A stretch of 64,000 bases of DNA from Clostridia bacterium (GTDB taxonomy: Bacteria > Bacillota > Clostridia > Oscillospirales > QAKW01): assembly GCA_017464525.1 (NCBI GenBank), contig JAFTZM010000033.1:186001-250000 (forward strand), written 5' to 3'. The notes beneath the pieces were generated by a model. It made no database searches. It had not been told where the DNA came from and was given only the letters and a program-made list of their open reading frames with translations. Positions 44,912-53,351 of the stretch are shown piece after piece. How positions within the stretch are numbered: the first letter of the stretch is position 1; each line of letters begins with the position of its first letter. Both the position numbers and the translations under genes were made by a program.

Positions 44912-45334
44912 ATGTTAAACAAAGTCATTTTAACCGGCCGCCTGACTGCTACACCGGAGTTGAGAAAAACCTCTTCCGATGTATCCGTTGTTTCCTTTTC
45001 TGTTGCTGTTCAGCGTCAGTATAAAGGTCCGGACGGAAATTATCCCACCGACTTTATCAACTGCGTTGCCTGGAGAAATACCGCTGATTTTATCAGCAAG
45101 TTTTTCGAAAAGGGCCAGCTGATCGCTTTGGTCGGTTCTCTGCAGTCCCGCAATTATGAGGATAAAACCGGTGCCAAAAGAACTGCTTTTGAAGTAATTG
45201 TTGACGAAGCTCACTTTGTAGAATCCAAAAAGGACTCTTCTCGTCCTGCTGCTCCTGAATTCAAGGCTCCCCCCGTAACCGGCGGCAATACCGTTGAATT
45301 CGAAGAAGTTCAAGATGATGAATTGCCCTTCTAA
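44912..45334 (+). CDS. ssb: Single-stranded DNA-binding protein
   Basis: 140 aa. OB fold beginning LNKVILTGRLTATPELR, with FINCVAWRNTADFI and the intact acidic C-terminal tip DDELPF that recruits partner proteins. AAGGA before the ATG. Placed between the S6 and S18 genes. Confidence 0.97.
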   Translation: MLNKVILTGRLTATPELRKTSSDVSVVSFSVAVQRQYKGPDGNYPTDFINCVAWRNTADFISKFFEKGQLIALVGSLQSRNYEDKTGAKRTAFEVIVDEAHFVESKKDSSRPAAPEFKAPPVTGGNTVEFEEVQDDELPF

Positions 45335-45355
45335 TCTGACAAGGAGGATTTAGCT

Positions 45356-45598
45356 GTGGAAAGAGAAAAGAATTACAGACCCAACAGAAAGCCCAGACGT
45401 AAAGTTTGCGCATTCTGCGTGGATAAAGTAACTGAAATCGATTATAAGGATACGGGCAAGCTGAGAAAGTACATTTCTGAGCGTGCTAAGATCCTTCCCC
45501 GCCGCGTAACCGGTACCTGTGCAAAGCATCAGCGTCAGCTGACCAGCGCCATCAAGCGTGCTCGGGTTATTGCTCTGCTACCCTACGTTAGCGACTAA
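45356..45598 (+). CDS. rpsR: 30S ribosomal protein S18
   Basis: 80 aa with [33 protein letters not shown]-type core (read in two parts) and [15 protein letters not shown] at 45356 follows AAGGAGG. The CxxC pair suggests the zinc-binding (C+) form. Confidence 0.97.
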   Translation: MEREKNYRPNRKPRRKVCAFCVDKVTEIDYKDTGKLRKYISERAKILPRRVTGTCAKHQRQLTSAIKRARVIALLPYVSD

Positions 45599-45600
45599 TA

Positions 45601-45630
45601 AAAAAGATCTCCCGAAAGGGAGATCTTTTT
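45601..45630. terminator. Bidirectional terminator after rpsR
   Basis: Perfect 13-bp stem (45601-45613 with 45618-45630), GAAA tetraloop, T run on both strands; between convergent genes. Confidence 0.92.
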
Positions 45631-46209
45631 TCATGCCAAAAGCGCTGCAACAAATTGATAAAAGCCCTTCGGATCAAACCGCCGGTTCAACTCTTTAAGA
45701 AGAGCTTTATTAGAAAGATGAGGCGGAAGATTTAAAGCTTTTAAGAGTAAAGCCTTTCTTTCCCCCGCTCCGAGCGTTCCGGTAAGCTCCAATTCAAATA
45801 AATCGTTTGCCTTTATGGCAGTTGCGATAGGTTGGGCACGAAACTCCTCAAAAAGCTTGCGCAACACGGCAGAATCAGTGCCCTCTACCCCTAAATATCC
45901 CTCCTTGGAAAAGGAGGTTTTTCTTTTTTCTTTGCCGGGAATCGCAGGGATATATAACGTATATACCTCGGCATTCTGAAGGATCGTTTGTAGATAGGAG
46001 CGCAACAGCCCGCCCGCACTGTCGGAATCCGTTAAAATGATTGCTCCGTTCTCCTTTGCCATGGAGCGAAGAGCATTTTTTTGCTCTTCATTTTTAAAGA
46101 TTCCAAAACCGTCACAGGTGATGATAGTTGCATCGATAATGTTTTCAAGAGCGATCTTATCATATTTACCTTCAACGATCACGATTTGTTTAATAGGTAT
46201 TTTATTCAT
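45631..46209 (-). CDS. Toprim/DUF4093 protein related to ribonuclease M5
   Basis: 192 aa. Toprim domain with IVIVEGKYDKIAL (catalytic Glu) and ILTDSDSAG (DxD motif), then IPGKEKRKTS and a C-terminal DUF4093 region. RNase M5 matures 5S rRNA by this fold; the DUF4093 branch is probably its clostridial counterpart, but that is inference. The ATG overlaps the end of holA by 8 bases. Confidence 0.8.
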   Translation of the reverse strand: MNKIPIKQIVIVEGKYDKIALENIIDATIITCDGFGIFKNEEQKNALRSMAKENGAIILTDSDSAGGLLRSYLQTILQNAEVYTLYIPAIPGKEKRKTSFSKEGYLGVEGTDSAVLRKLFEEFRAQPIATAIKANDLFELELTGTLGAGERKALLLKALNLPPHLSNKALLKELNRRFDPKGFYQFVAALLA

Positions 46210-47221
46210 GGTCTTTCATTTGAAATGCCAGCAGGCTGGCAGCAAAGGTATAGATCAGATCTTTTTTATTCAAGCCGGAGGTTTTGATCTTCTCATCCAG
46301 TTCAAGGCATCTTCTAAGCCCGTCCAAAGCCTCACCTTCCTGCATCCGTTCGGCTGTACGCATAATTCTAGCAGCAGCATAGGGGCTGATTCCGCAAACA
46401 GAGGCTAATTCTGCCGAAGAATGGCCCTCTCGCAATGCAATTTCTCCGCGCCACAGGTCGATGTATGCACGGTAAAACATCCCTGCAATAACAGTCTCAT
46501 CTACATTTTGCCGGTACAGTGTCTGCAAAGCTTGCATTAAGAGATCAAAATCATGCTCTGCAATGGCATTGGAAATGGCAAACCAGGAGGAGTCCTCTTC
46601 AGGGGCCACCATTTTATCGATCAAGGCCCGATCAATCTCTCCGCCTTGTACAAAGGAAAGCAATTTATGAAGCTCATTGCTCAAACGAAGCATAGAGCCG
46701 CCAGTTACTTCAATCAAATATGCCGAGGTGCGGTCATCGATCATTCCGTTCTCCTTGGCAACGATTTTACGCACCCAAGGGATAAGGGCTTCCGGCTTAG
46801 GCCGGTCGGCCCGCACAATTTCACCGCCCAATTTTTTTACAGCGGATTCAATGGCATTACTTTTAGACTTTTCCCGAGCGTGTTCCCAAATTAAAACCGT
46901 AACGCCCGGAGCAATATCGGCCAAAGCAGCGGAAAACTTCTTTTCATTAGTTCCCTTAAAGGCGCCGGTCTCCAGATCTGCGACTGTTACTAGCTTCTTC
47001 TCAGCCATCACCGGATAGGAGGTGCAGGCATCTGCCAAATAATCATAATCGATCTTCTTACCGTCGATTTCGATCAAATTAAATTCAGGCAATATATCGG
47101 AGCAACATTCTTTAAATTGCTTATAATAATGATCCAGCAAATACTGCTCGTCCCCCGCCATATAATATAAAGAAGCAAGATTTTTTTCCTGCAGCTGTTT
47201 TTTTAGGGCTTCAATTGTCAT
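46202..47221 (-). CDS. holA: DNA polymerase III delta subunit
   Basis: 339 aa. Clamp-loader subunit that opens the beta clamp. Recognised from the N-terminal LYYMAGDEQYLLDHYYKQF, VTVADLETG, WVRKIVAKENGMIDDRTSAY-type helical region, and a C-terminal helical domain. The ATG overlaps the comEC stop by 4 bases, the usual comEC-holA linkage. Confidence 0.92.
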   Translation of the reverse strand: MTIEALKKQLQEKNLASLYYMAGDEQYLLDHYYKQFKECCSDILPEFNLIEIDGKKIDYDYLADACTSYPVMAEKKLVTVADLETGAFKGTNEKKFSAALADIAPGVTVLIWEHAREKSKSNAIESAVKKLGGEIVRADRPKPEALIPWVRKIVAKENGMIDDRTSAYLIEVTGGSMLRLSNELHKLLSFVQGGEIDRALIDKMVAPEEDSSWFAISNAIAEHDFDLLMQALQTLYRQNVDETVIAGMFYRAYIDLWRGEIALREGHSSAELASVCGISPYAAARIMRTAERMQEGEALDGLRRCLELDEKIKTSGLNKKDLIYTFAASLLAFQMKDHE

Positions 47222-49509
47222 GATATGATCCTTTCCAGGGTGGTTCCGTTTGATTTAAAAATAATATTACCGTCAGAGGTTTTAAGTATCCGGGCGCTGA
47301 TAGTCTCCAACCGGTCGATCACACTTGCGCTGGGATGACCGTATGAATTTTCGCCGACAGATATCACGGCAATTTCAGGAGAAGCGGCTTTCAAGAAGGG
47401 ATACAGGGAGGAAGAATCACTTCCGTGATGAGCCACTTTAAGTATAGTGCAATTCAACTCATAATTCAATAGTTTTATTTCGGCGTCCCCTTCCAGATCA
47501 CCGGTCACCAAAACCGATGTATCACCATAGCACACATGGTAACAAATACACCGCTCATTGCGGTTTGCGAGGGTCTCATCGAAAGCGGCAGCTGTAATCA
47601 ATGAAACTGAAACATCATCCAGCACGCTAATCGTTTCATCGCCGGATATAATACGATTCTTTTCAGATTGGATCAAGGTCAGCAGCTCCGCGGTTTCAAA
47701 TTCAAATTCCGGATATAAAATTTGGTCCACATATACATTGCGAAGCAGAGTACGCAGACCGTTGGTATGATCGCTGTGCAGATGGGTAAACGCCAGAAGC
47801 TCCACAACATAAATGTTTTTCTTCTGCAGATAATCGATCAGGTTATAACGTTTCTCGGACGATCCGCCGTAATCAAAGATCACCGCACGGTTGTCTTTAG
47901 ATATCACAGTACATTCCCCCTGCCCCACATCAATAAAAGCAATTTCCACCGAATCATCCGGATGCGCCGTTTTATAAATTAAGCCAAAGGTACCGCTAAA
48001 GCACAGCAACATTAAAAATAATGCTATAAAACTACGGCGTTGATGCCGAATGAAATCATAAATCGCCACGCCGGTAATCGCAATGAACAACACCAAAATG
48101 ATAATACCTTGAAGATTAAAGCCGGTTACGCTGGAATAGGGAAATCTTCCAATAAGATCTGAAATCAAATCAATAATATCATACAAAAAATCACAGATAA
48201 AGCCGATGGCAGCGCCGATACCGGGGATCCAACCAAGCATAACCATCATCATTCCCAGCATAAAAACAGCCTGAAGAGGATAAATCAAAATCACATTTGC
48301 CAGCGGCCCGATCAAGCTGACTGTTTTAAAAACAGAAATCACGATAGGCAAGGTAGCAAGTGTTGCTGCAATGGAACAGGCAAAAATACCGGTAAACTTA
48401 CGGTATACAGAATTGATATGGTGATTCTTTCCAACTTTTTTAGGAAATAAAAAGGTTTCGATCGGCGAACGCAGAAGAATGATTCCGGCGGTGGCAAAAA
48501 CACTCAGAAGAAAACCCACGTCTCGAATGGCAAGCGGATTAAATACAACGATCAAAAAAGCGGCAACAGATAAGGAGGTGAGTCCATCCGGGAATAAATT
48601 CAACGCCATTCCTAAGGATAAAATGGAAAGCATGATGCAGGCACGGACGCAGGACAAGGGAAACCAAACGATCGCTGTAAAGAAAACCGCGACAAAAATA
48701 TTCACAATATGGCGGATCCGGTAATGAATTCCCAAAAGAGCCAGAAGAGAGCTGAACAACAGCACAGTAAAGGTCAGATGCAGACCGCTTACGGATGTAA
48801 CATGAGAAAGACCGATACGTCGCAGGGAAACATTCAACCTAGAATCCAAAGATTCGGTATCGCCGAAGCAAACCGAGCGCATTAAACCAATGGTATCTGT
48901 ATCACCAAAGCACAACCGGTTCTGTATAGCGTTACGAAATTCATAAAAAATATGATAATAATTCTCCTTTTGTGCCTCGCTGAAGAAGGTGGAAGCATTG
49001 GAACTAAAGGAGCTGATAAAGACCCGGTCTTCCCTGCCTCCGCCGAATTCGATGGCGGTATCAAAAAATTCCAAAGTACCCTGAAAGCCGGCACCGGGAG
49101 AATATTCGCTTTCCGTATCACTATATAAATAAACATAGAATTGATGATAAAAGGGCAGTTTTTTACCATTGATCGCCGTAAGCTTTATTTGATAGCGAGA
49201 CAGATTTCCGGCTGCATTTGTACCAAGATCTGTAACAATTCCGCTGATCTCGGCAGATCGGCCGACCAATTCAGTCTGCGTCTTTTGGGCAGGAAGCTGA
49301 GAGACCGTAAAGAAAATAACTGCCGCAACTAAGGCTGCCTGGCAAGGAAGAATCAATTTTTTAAGCGAAAAACGGATAAAAGCAACAGGAATCATCAAAG
49401 CCAGGACGACAACTGCTATTCCGGCGGCCAACTCAAAGGAGAGAAAGGAGCACAAAAGAATGGTAAAATAGAATGTGGCCAAAGTCCACATCAAATACCG
49501 CTTTAACAT
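47218..49509 (-). CDS. comEC: DNA internalization channel ComEC/Rec2
   Basis: 763 aa. N-terminal membrane helices, a soluble OB-like DUF4131 region (about 70-180), the Competence membrane domain (IGLSHVTSVSGLHLTF, then about eight spans to residue 500) and a C-terminal metallo-beta-lactamase domain (VGQGECTVI, FTHLHSDHTNG). All three modules are intact, so DNA uptake is possible. No comEA or comE regulatory gene is adjacent. Confidence 0.95.
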   Translation of the reverse strand: MLKRYLMWTLATFYFTILLCSFLSFELAAGIAVVVLALMIPVAFIRFSLKKLILPCQAALVAAVIFFTVSQLPAQKTQTELVGRSAEISGIVTDLGTNAAGNLSRYQIKLTAINGKKLPFYHQFYVYLYSDTESEYSPGAGFQGTLEFFDTAIEFGGGREDRVFISSFSSNASTFFSEAQKENYYHIFYEFRNAIQNRLCFGDTDTIGLMRSVCFGDTESLDSRLNVSLRRIGLSHVTSVSGLHLTFTVLLFSSLLALLGIHYRIRHIVNIFVAVFFTAIVWFPLSCVRACIMLSILSLGMALNLFPDGLTSLSVAAFLIVVFNPLAIRDVGFLLSVFATAGIILLRSPIETFLFPKKVGKNHHINSVYRKFTGIFACSIAATLATLPIVISVFKTVSLIGPLANVILIYPLQAVFMLGMMMVMLGWIPGIGAAIGFICDFLYDIIDLISDLIGRFPYSSVTGFNLQGIIILVLFIAITGVAIYDFIRHQRRSFIALFLMLLCFSGTFGLIYKTAHPDDSVEIAFIDVGQGECTVISKDNRAVIFDYGGSSEKRYNLIDYLQKKNIYVVELLAFTHLHSDHTNGLRTLLRNVYVDQILYPEFEFETAELLTLIQSEKNRIISGDETISVLDDVSVSLITAAAFDETLANRNERCICYHVCYGDTSVLVTGDLEGDAEIKLLNYELNCTILKVAHHGSDSSSLYPFLKAASPEIAVISVGENSYGHPSASVIDRLETISARILKTSDGNIIFKSNGTTLERIIS

Positions 49510-49530
49510 ACGCTCACCTCTTTGGAATCA

Positions 49531-49559
49531 ATTATACGACAAAAGCAGCTAAAAGTCAA
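49531..49559 (-). promoter_or_regulatory. SigA promoter of comEC-holA
   Basis: On the minus strand, TTGACT (49559-49554), 17-bp spacer, TATAAT (49536-49531), followed by AGAGGTGAG and the comEC ATG. Confidence 0.72.
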
Positions 49560-49560
49560 A

Positions 49561-49600
49561 AATAATACCGAAGAAATCCTAGGATTTCTTCGGTATTATT
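49561..49600. terminator. 40-bp perfect palindrome, probable terminator
   Basis: Bases 49561-49580 are the exact reverse complement of 49581-49600, with no loop. It ends the spoIVA/small-ORF transcript and touches the small-ORF stop codon; the comEC promoter begins 2 bases beyond. Confidence 0.8.
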
Positions 49601-49755
49601 CACTTATTATCGGGTTTTTCTTCGGTTTGCGCCGAAAAATTCCGGGCGATCTCTTCCAATTCATTCCGTGTATTGAAGGTAACGCCGGATTGGAGGATAT
49701 CCTCCCGCAGCCACTTAGGCAGTGTATCAAAAAATGCTTGTGCTTCACTATTCAT
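49600..49755 (-). CDS. 51-residue hypothetical protein downstream of spoIVA
   Basis: A small ORF (49755 to stop at 49602-49600) with ATG preceded by AGAGGTGAG at good spacing. The protein starts MNSEAQAFFDTLPKWL, contains a likely amphipathic helix (WLREDILQSG), a second helix (NELEEIARNF) and an acidic/polar tail. I do not recognise it. It follows spoIVA by 33 bases on the same strand and ends at the transcript terminator, so it should be expressed with spoIVA in the mother cell (inference). Good start signals and amino acid composition argue that it is real. Confidence 0.65.
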   Translation of the reverse strand: MNSEAQAFFDTLPKWLREDILQSGVTFNTRNELEEIARNFSAQTEEKPDNK

Positions 49756-49788
49756 TTAACTCACCTCTTGGGTAAGTATGCACCGCCT

Positions 49789-51267
49789 TTACAGAATTAT
49801 GCAGATCAAGCCCGCGCTTCCCTCATTGATAATCCTGGAAAGTGTTTCCTGCAGCTTAAAGCGAGAATCATCAGGCATTCTGGATAGTTTATTATGTAAA
49901 CCTTCATTCACCAGATCATGTACAGATTTCCCGAAAATATTAGACTCCCAAATTTTGGATGGATCCTCCTCAAAATCCTTGAGCAGATATTCGATCAGCT
50001 CCTCCGATTGCTTTTCGCTGCCTACAATGGGAGAGATCTCGGTGCAGATATTAGCCTGAATAATGTGATAAGAAGGCGCTTCCGCAGCCAGCTTTACCCC
50101 AAAACGGCCGCCCTGTTTAAAGATCTGCGGTTCCCCAAGGCTCATTTCTTCCAAGGTGGGAAATACGATTCCGTAGCCCTTTGATTGTGCCTCAGCAAAT
50201 GCGTCCTTGATCTTTTCATACTCCATCTTTGCAGCAGAAAGCTCTTTGATCAGGGCAACCAGATCACCGTCGTTTTCAATGGGCATTCCGGCAGATTCAC
50301 TTAAAATGCTGTAATATAATTCCGGTTTCAGCTCGATTTTCAGGCCGGCACTTCCCTCACCCAAATTCACATTCTCGATCTCACATCGGGAAAGCTGCTC
50401 TTCACCGGAAAGATCCAGTACCATTTTTTTAACGGTGCGGACCCGGTCGATCTGCTTTGCACTTTCCAGAATACTGGAATATACTTCCTTTTTCAGCCAA
50501 TGATCCTTTTCCAGACCACCGACCCAAGCGGGAAGATCGATGAAGATCTCTTTAATGGGAAACTCCAGTAAAACGGTCTGAATGATGGAAAGGATCTTCT
50601 CCCGGTCCAGCTCCAGGCAATTTACGGTCATAACGGGAACATCATATTGCTGCATCAGCCGATCCCGCAGTTCTCTGGCACTGTCGCTATCCGGAAACAT
50701 GGAATTCACCAGCACTGCAAAGGGCTTATCAATGGCTTTCAGTTCACGGATGATCCGTTCCTCGGCACGGGCGTAATCATCCCGTGAAATTTCGCCGATA
50801 CTGCCATCGGTCGTTACCACAAGGCCGATGGTCGAATGCTCACAGATCACCTTTCTGGTACCCATTTCTGCCGCTTGCTGAAACTCTAATTTATCCTCGC
50901 TCCAGGGAGTTTCCACCATGCGGGCTTCCCCGTTTTCAGTCTGCCCCATGGCACCGTCCACAACATAGCCCACGCAATCGATCAGCCGAACATTAAATCG
51001 GGTATGATCCTCCATGACGATCTCGGCCGCTTCATCGGGGATAAACTTCGGTTCTGTTGTCATAATGGTTTTTCCGGCGGCAGATTGGGGAAGTTCATCG
51101 ATCGCACGCTCCCTTTTATGCTCATTGGCAATATTGGGAATGACCAGATTCTCCATAAACTTCTTGATAAATGTTGATTTTCCGGTACGAACCGGCCCTA
51201 CAACCCCGATATAAATATCACCGCCGGTACGGGTTGCAATGTCCTGATAAATGCTTGTTTTGGTCAT
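49789..51267 (-). CDS. spoIVA: Stage IV sporulation protein A
   Basis: Coat basement-layer ATPase that polymerises around the forespore. 492 aa from ATG 51267, exactly the Bacillus length. N-terminal VGPVRTGKSTFIKKF (Walker A), a sensor-like TIGLVVTTDGSIG segment, and a C-terminal VGSEKQSEELIEYLLKDFEE region. The chosen start aligns with the family N-terminus (DIATRTGGDIYIG) and is preceded by GGAGG; an in-frame ATG at 51285 overlaps that site. Preceded by a long inverted repeat. Confidence 0.96.
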   Translation of the reverse strand: MTKTSIYQDIATRTGGDIYIGVVGPVRTGKSTFIKKFMENLVIPNIANEHKRERAIDELPQSAAGKTIMTTEPKFIPDEAAEIVMEDHTRFNVRLIDCVGYVVDGAMGQTENGEARMVETPWSEDKLEFQQAAEMGTRKVICEHSTIGLVVTTDGSIGEISRDDYARAEERIIRELKAIDKPFAVLVNSMFPDSDSARELRDRLMQQYDVPVMTVNCLELDREKILSIIQTVLLEFPIKEIFIDLPAWVGGLEKDHWLKKEVYSSILESAKQIDRVRTVKKMVLDLSGEEQLSRCEIENVNLGEGSAGLKIELKPELYYSILSESAGMPIENDGDLVALIKELSAAKMEYEKIKDAFAEAQSKGYGIVFPTLEEMSLGEPQIFKQGGRFGVKLAAEAPSYHIIQANICTEISPIVGSEKQSEELIEYLLKDFEEDPSKIWESNIFGKSVHDLVNEGLHNKLSRMPDDSRFKLQETLSRIINEGSAGLICIIL

Positions 51268-51270
51268 AAT

Positions 51271-51326
51271 GCGGGAAACCTCCATACTTCCATACTCGTT
51301 TGTATATGGATATGAAGGTTTCCTGC
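51271..51326 (-). repeat. Inverted repeat covering the spoIVA ribosome binding site
   Basis: Minus-strand GCAGGAAACCTTCATA (51326-51311) can pair with TATGGAGGTTTCCCGC (51286-51271): 15 of 16 positions pair, loop of 24. The GGAGG of spoIVA lies in the 3' arm. CATAATTT and CATATCC/CATATACA in or near the 5' arm could instead be SigE promoter elements. Confidence 0.55.
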
Positions 51327-51334
51327 AAATTATG

Positions 51335-52207
51335 TTATTTTAATTCAGAACGTTTTGGAATGGAGCAAGCAGCCCCGGGCCGTGATACGGTAATCGCTGC
51401 GGCATCGGTTGCAAGCCGCAATGCTTCGGCAGGCTCTGCCCCCTCCAATAAGGATGCAAAGAAATAACCGGTAAAGGTGTCACCTGCAGCAGTCGTATCC
51501 ACCGCAGTAACCTTTCTGGCAGCCTCAAAAACATGATCGTTGCCATTTCCAAAGCAGGCGCCCTCGCCTCCCAAGGTCAGCACCACCTCTGCTTTGGGAA
51601 AACGGCGGTACATTTCATCTAAGATCTCAATGGCATCTTTCTTTCCGGTGATTTCGAAGCCTTCGATCTCATTCATAATGAAGTAATCCACCAAAGAAAG
51701 ATCGCTTTGCAGGATCTCCGGGCCGATGGGAGAGGGATTTAAAACAATTTTCAGCCCTGCTTCGGAAGCATACTGTAACAACGCGGGCAGACCGGCAATT
51801 TCATTTTGAAACAAAACAAAATCCCCCTCTTCAAAATCTGCAAATACCTGCCTCATATAATCTTCAGTCACCGATGCATTTGCACCTCCACAGATGAGGA
51901 TGCAATTTTGCCCCTGCGAATTCACTTGAATCATGGCATGACCGGTGGGAACCTCCCCCACCTTCAGCCACTTGGTATTGACACCATCCGCTTCCAACAG
52001 TTCCTTCAGGAAAATTCCATCCTCCCCGATCTGACCGGCGTGATAGACCTCAGCACCGGCACGGGCCAATGCAATGGACTGGTTTGTTCCTTTTCCGCCG
52101 GCATTCTTTTGATAGCCGGTTGAGGCAAGAGTCTCACCGGGGGTCACAAAATGCGGAACCTGATATACGTGATCAATATTTAAAGAACCAAAATTCAGTA
52201 TTTTCAT
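51335..52207 (-). CDS. rbsK: Ribokinase-like PfkB family carbohydrate kinase
   Basis: 290 aa. PfkB signature KNAGGKGTNQSIALARAG near residue 40 and VDTTAAGDTFTGYFFASL with the catalytic Asp near residue 240. The ribokinase branch is the best fit (GSLNIDHVYQV start, NPSPIGPE, NEIEG). It overlaps the nucleoside hydrolase stop by 4 bases, so it probably phosphorylates the ribose released by that enzyme. Confidence 0.88.
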   Translation of the reverse strand: MKILNFGSLNIDHVYQVPHFVTPGETLASTGYQKNAGGKGTNQSIALARAGAEVYHAGQIGEDGIFLKELLEADGVNTKWLKVGEVPTGHAMIQVNSQGQNCILICGGANASVTEDYMRQVFADFEEGDFVLFQNEIAGLPALLQYASEAGLKIVLNPSPIGPEILQSDLSLVDYFIMNEIEGFEITGKKDAIEILDEMYRRFPKAEVVLTLGGEGACFGNGNDHVFEAARKVTAVDTTAAGDTFTGYFFASLLEGAEPAEALRLATDAAAITVSRPGAACSIPKRSELK

Positions 52208-53118
52208 GCTTCTTGCTCCACCAACCTTTTGATCAGATCTTCCATCAGCTTTGCTTTATTGATATTATTCACATATGCGCAAAGCTGGCCGGGAGCCTCC
52301 TTATCATAGCATCCTTCATAGTTCGGCAAAAGGATAGGCTTGATCTTATAGGTGAAAAATTTACCGGTCAGCCAGGAAACGGCGGTTACATCCCAGATCA
52401 CCTTTGTCCATGAAATACACTTTGGATTCTTATAGTGATCCATCACATTGCGAGCCAGATAATCAGCCAGAGGATTCTTCCCAATAAACCATTCATTCAG
52501 TTCGGGCTCAGAAACAGAAAAGTTATCCACAACACCCATGCATGGAAATTGAACCACCGGCACACCGGAGGAGAAAACAACCCGGGCAGCAGCAATATCC
52601 TGCACCATATTGAATTCCTTGGTATCGCGCCAATCGTGGGAATGCCCTCCCAACCAGACCACAACGCATTTTTCTGCCATAGACGGATTGATCAGCAATG
52701 CAGAAGCCACATTCGTGATGGCGCCGATGACAATAACATAAAGAGGATCATCGGCAGAATATTCATCAGCTAACTCAGCCAGATGACGGGCAGCGGGAGA
52801 TTCTACAGCAGTATTTTCATCGAGCAGATAGGTTTTACTGCCCTTAAAAACAAGATCCTTCATATCGTTACGGCCGCAAAGATCTAAAACCTTCAGGATC
52901 TCAGCGTAGCTTTTTTCCATACCGTCTTCCGGAGAAGAAGAGTTCTTGTTATAGAAGGGTGCGGCATAGATGGCACGGGTACGGATCCGATCGTTGCTGC
53001 GCACCATATAGGCCAGCGCAAACTGGTCGTCGATCTCATTATAGGTATCTGTATCCAATACAGCATCGTGCATCCCTTCGGGCAGTTCTAAATTATTAAG
53101 TAGTTGTTTTTCTGTCAT
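52204..53118 (-). CDS. Inosine-uridine preferring type nucleoside hydrolase
   Basis: 304 aa. Splits ribonucleosides to base and ribose. The calcium-binding Asp cluster is in LDTDTYNEIDDQFALAY; GAITNVASALL and the catalytic His region GGHSHDW are visible. Base specificity cannot be read. It follows the DUF3006 gene by 20 bases and is coupled to the ribokinase gene. Confidence 0.88.
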   Translation of the reverse strand: MTEKQLLNNLELPEGMHDAVLDTDTYNEIDDQFALAYMVRSNDRIRTRAIYAAPFYNKNSSSPEDGMEKSYAEILKVLDLCGRNDMKDLVFKGSKTYLLDENTAVESPAARHLAELADEYSADDPLYVIVIGAITNVASALLINPSMAEKCVVVWLGGHSHDWRDTKEFNMVQDIAAARVVFSSGVPVVQFPCMGVVDNFSVSEPELNEWFIGKNPLADYLARNVMDHYKNPKCISWTKVIWDVTAVSWLTGKFFTYKIKPILLPNYEGCYDKEAPGQLCAYVNNINKAKLMEDLIKRLVEQEA

Positions 53119-53138
53119 TGGCTTACTCCTTAAATATA

Positions 53139-53351
53139 TTATTGAAATAATTCATCGATCAGGCTCTTGGCCTCCATACGGCGCGAAGCAGTTTCTTCCG
53201 AATTATAGGAATAGGAAGATCCGTCAAAATTCAGAATGTCCCCTTCTTTAACGCCATCGGGCAGGTTGCTGCGCAGTACATTGACCGCATTTCCATCCCC
53301 GTCAACCAGTATCGCCCAATCCTTTTCAAATCGATCGACTCCGTAAAGCAT
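53139..53351 (-). CDS. DUF3006 domain protein
   Basis: 70 aa. Matches the DUF3006 pattern: VDRFEKDWAILVDGDG, then LPDGVKEGDIL and a YNSEETASRRMEAKSLIDELF helix. ATG overlaps the stop of the metallo-hydrolase (TAATG), and GGAGGG precedes it. DUF3006 genes are often placed beside ComEC-type metallo-hydrolases; function unknown. The start at 53369 would lie inside the neighbour. Confidence 0.8.
   Translation of the reverse strand: MLYGVDRFEKDWAILVDGDGNAVNVLRSNLPDGVKEGDILNFDGSSYSYNSEETASRRMEAKSLIDELFQ

Noticed and set aside
49522-49887. Plus-strand frame opposite the comEC/spoIVA interval
   Set aside because: It runs through a perfect palindrome and against the small ORF and spoIVA; no start signals.
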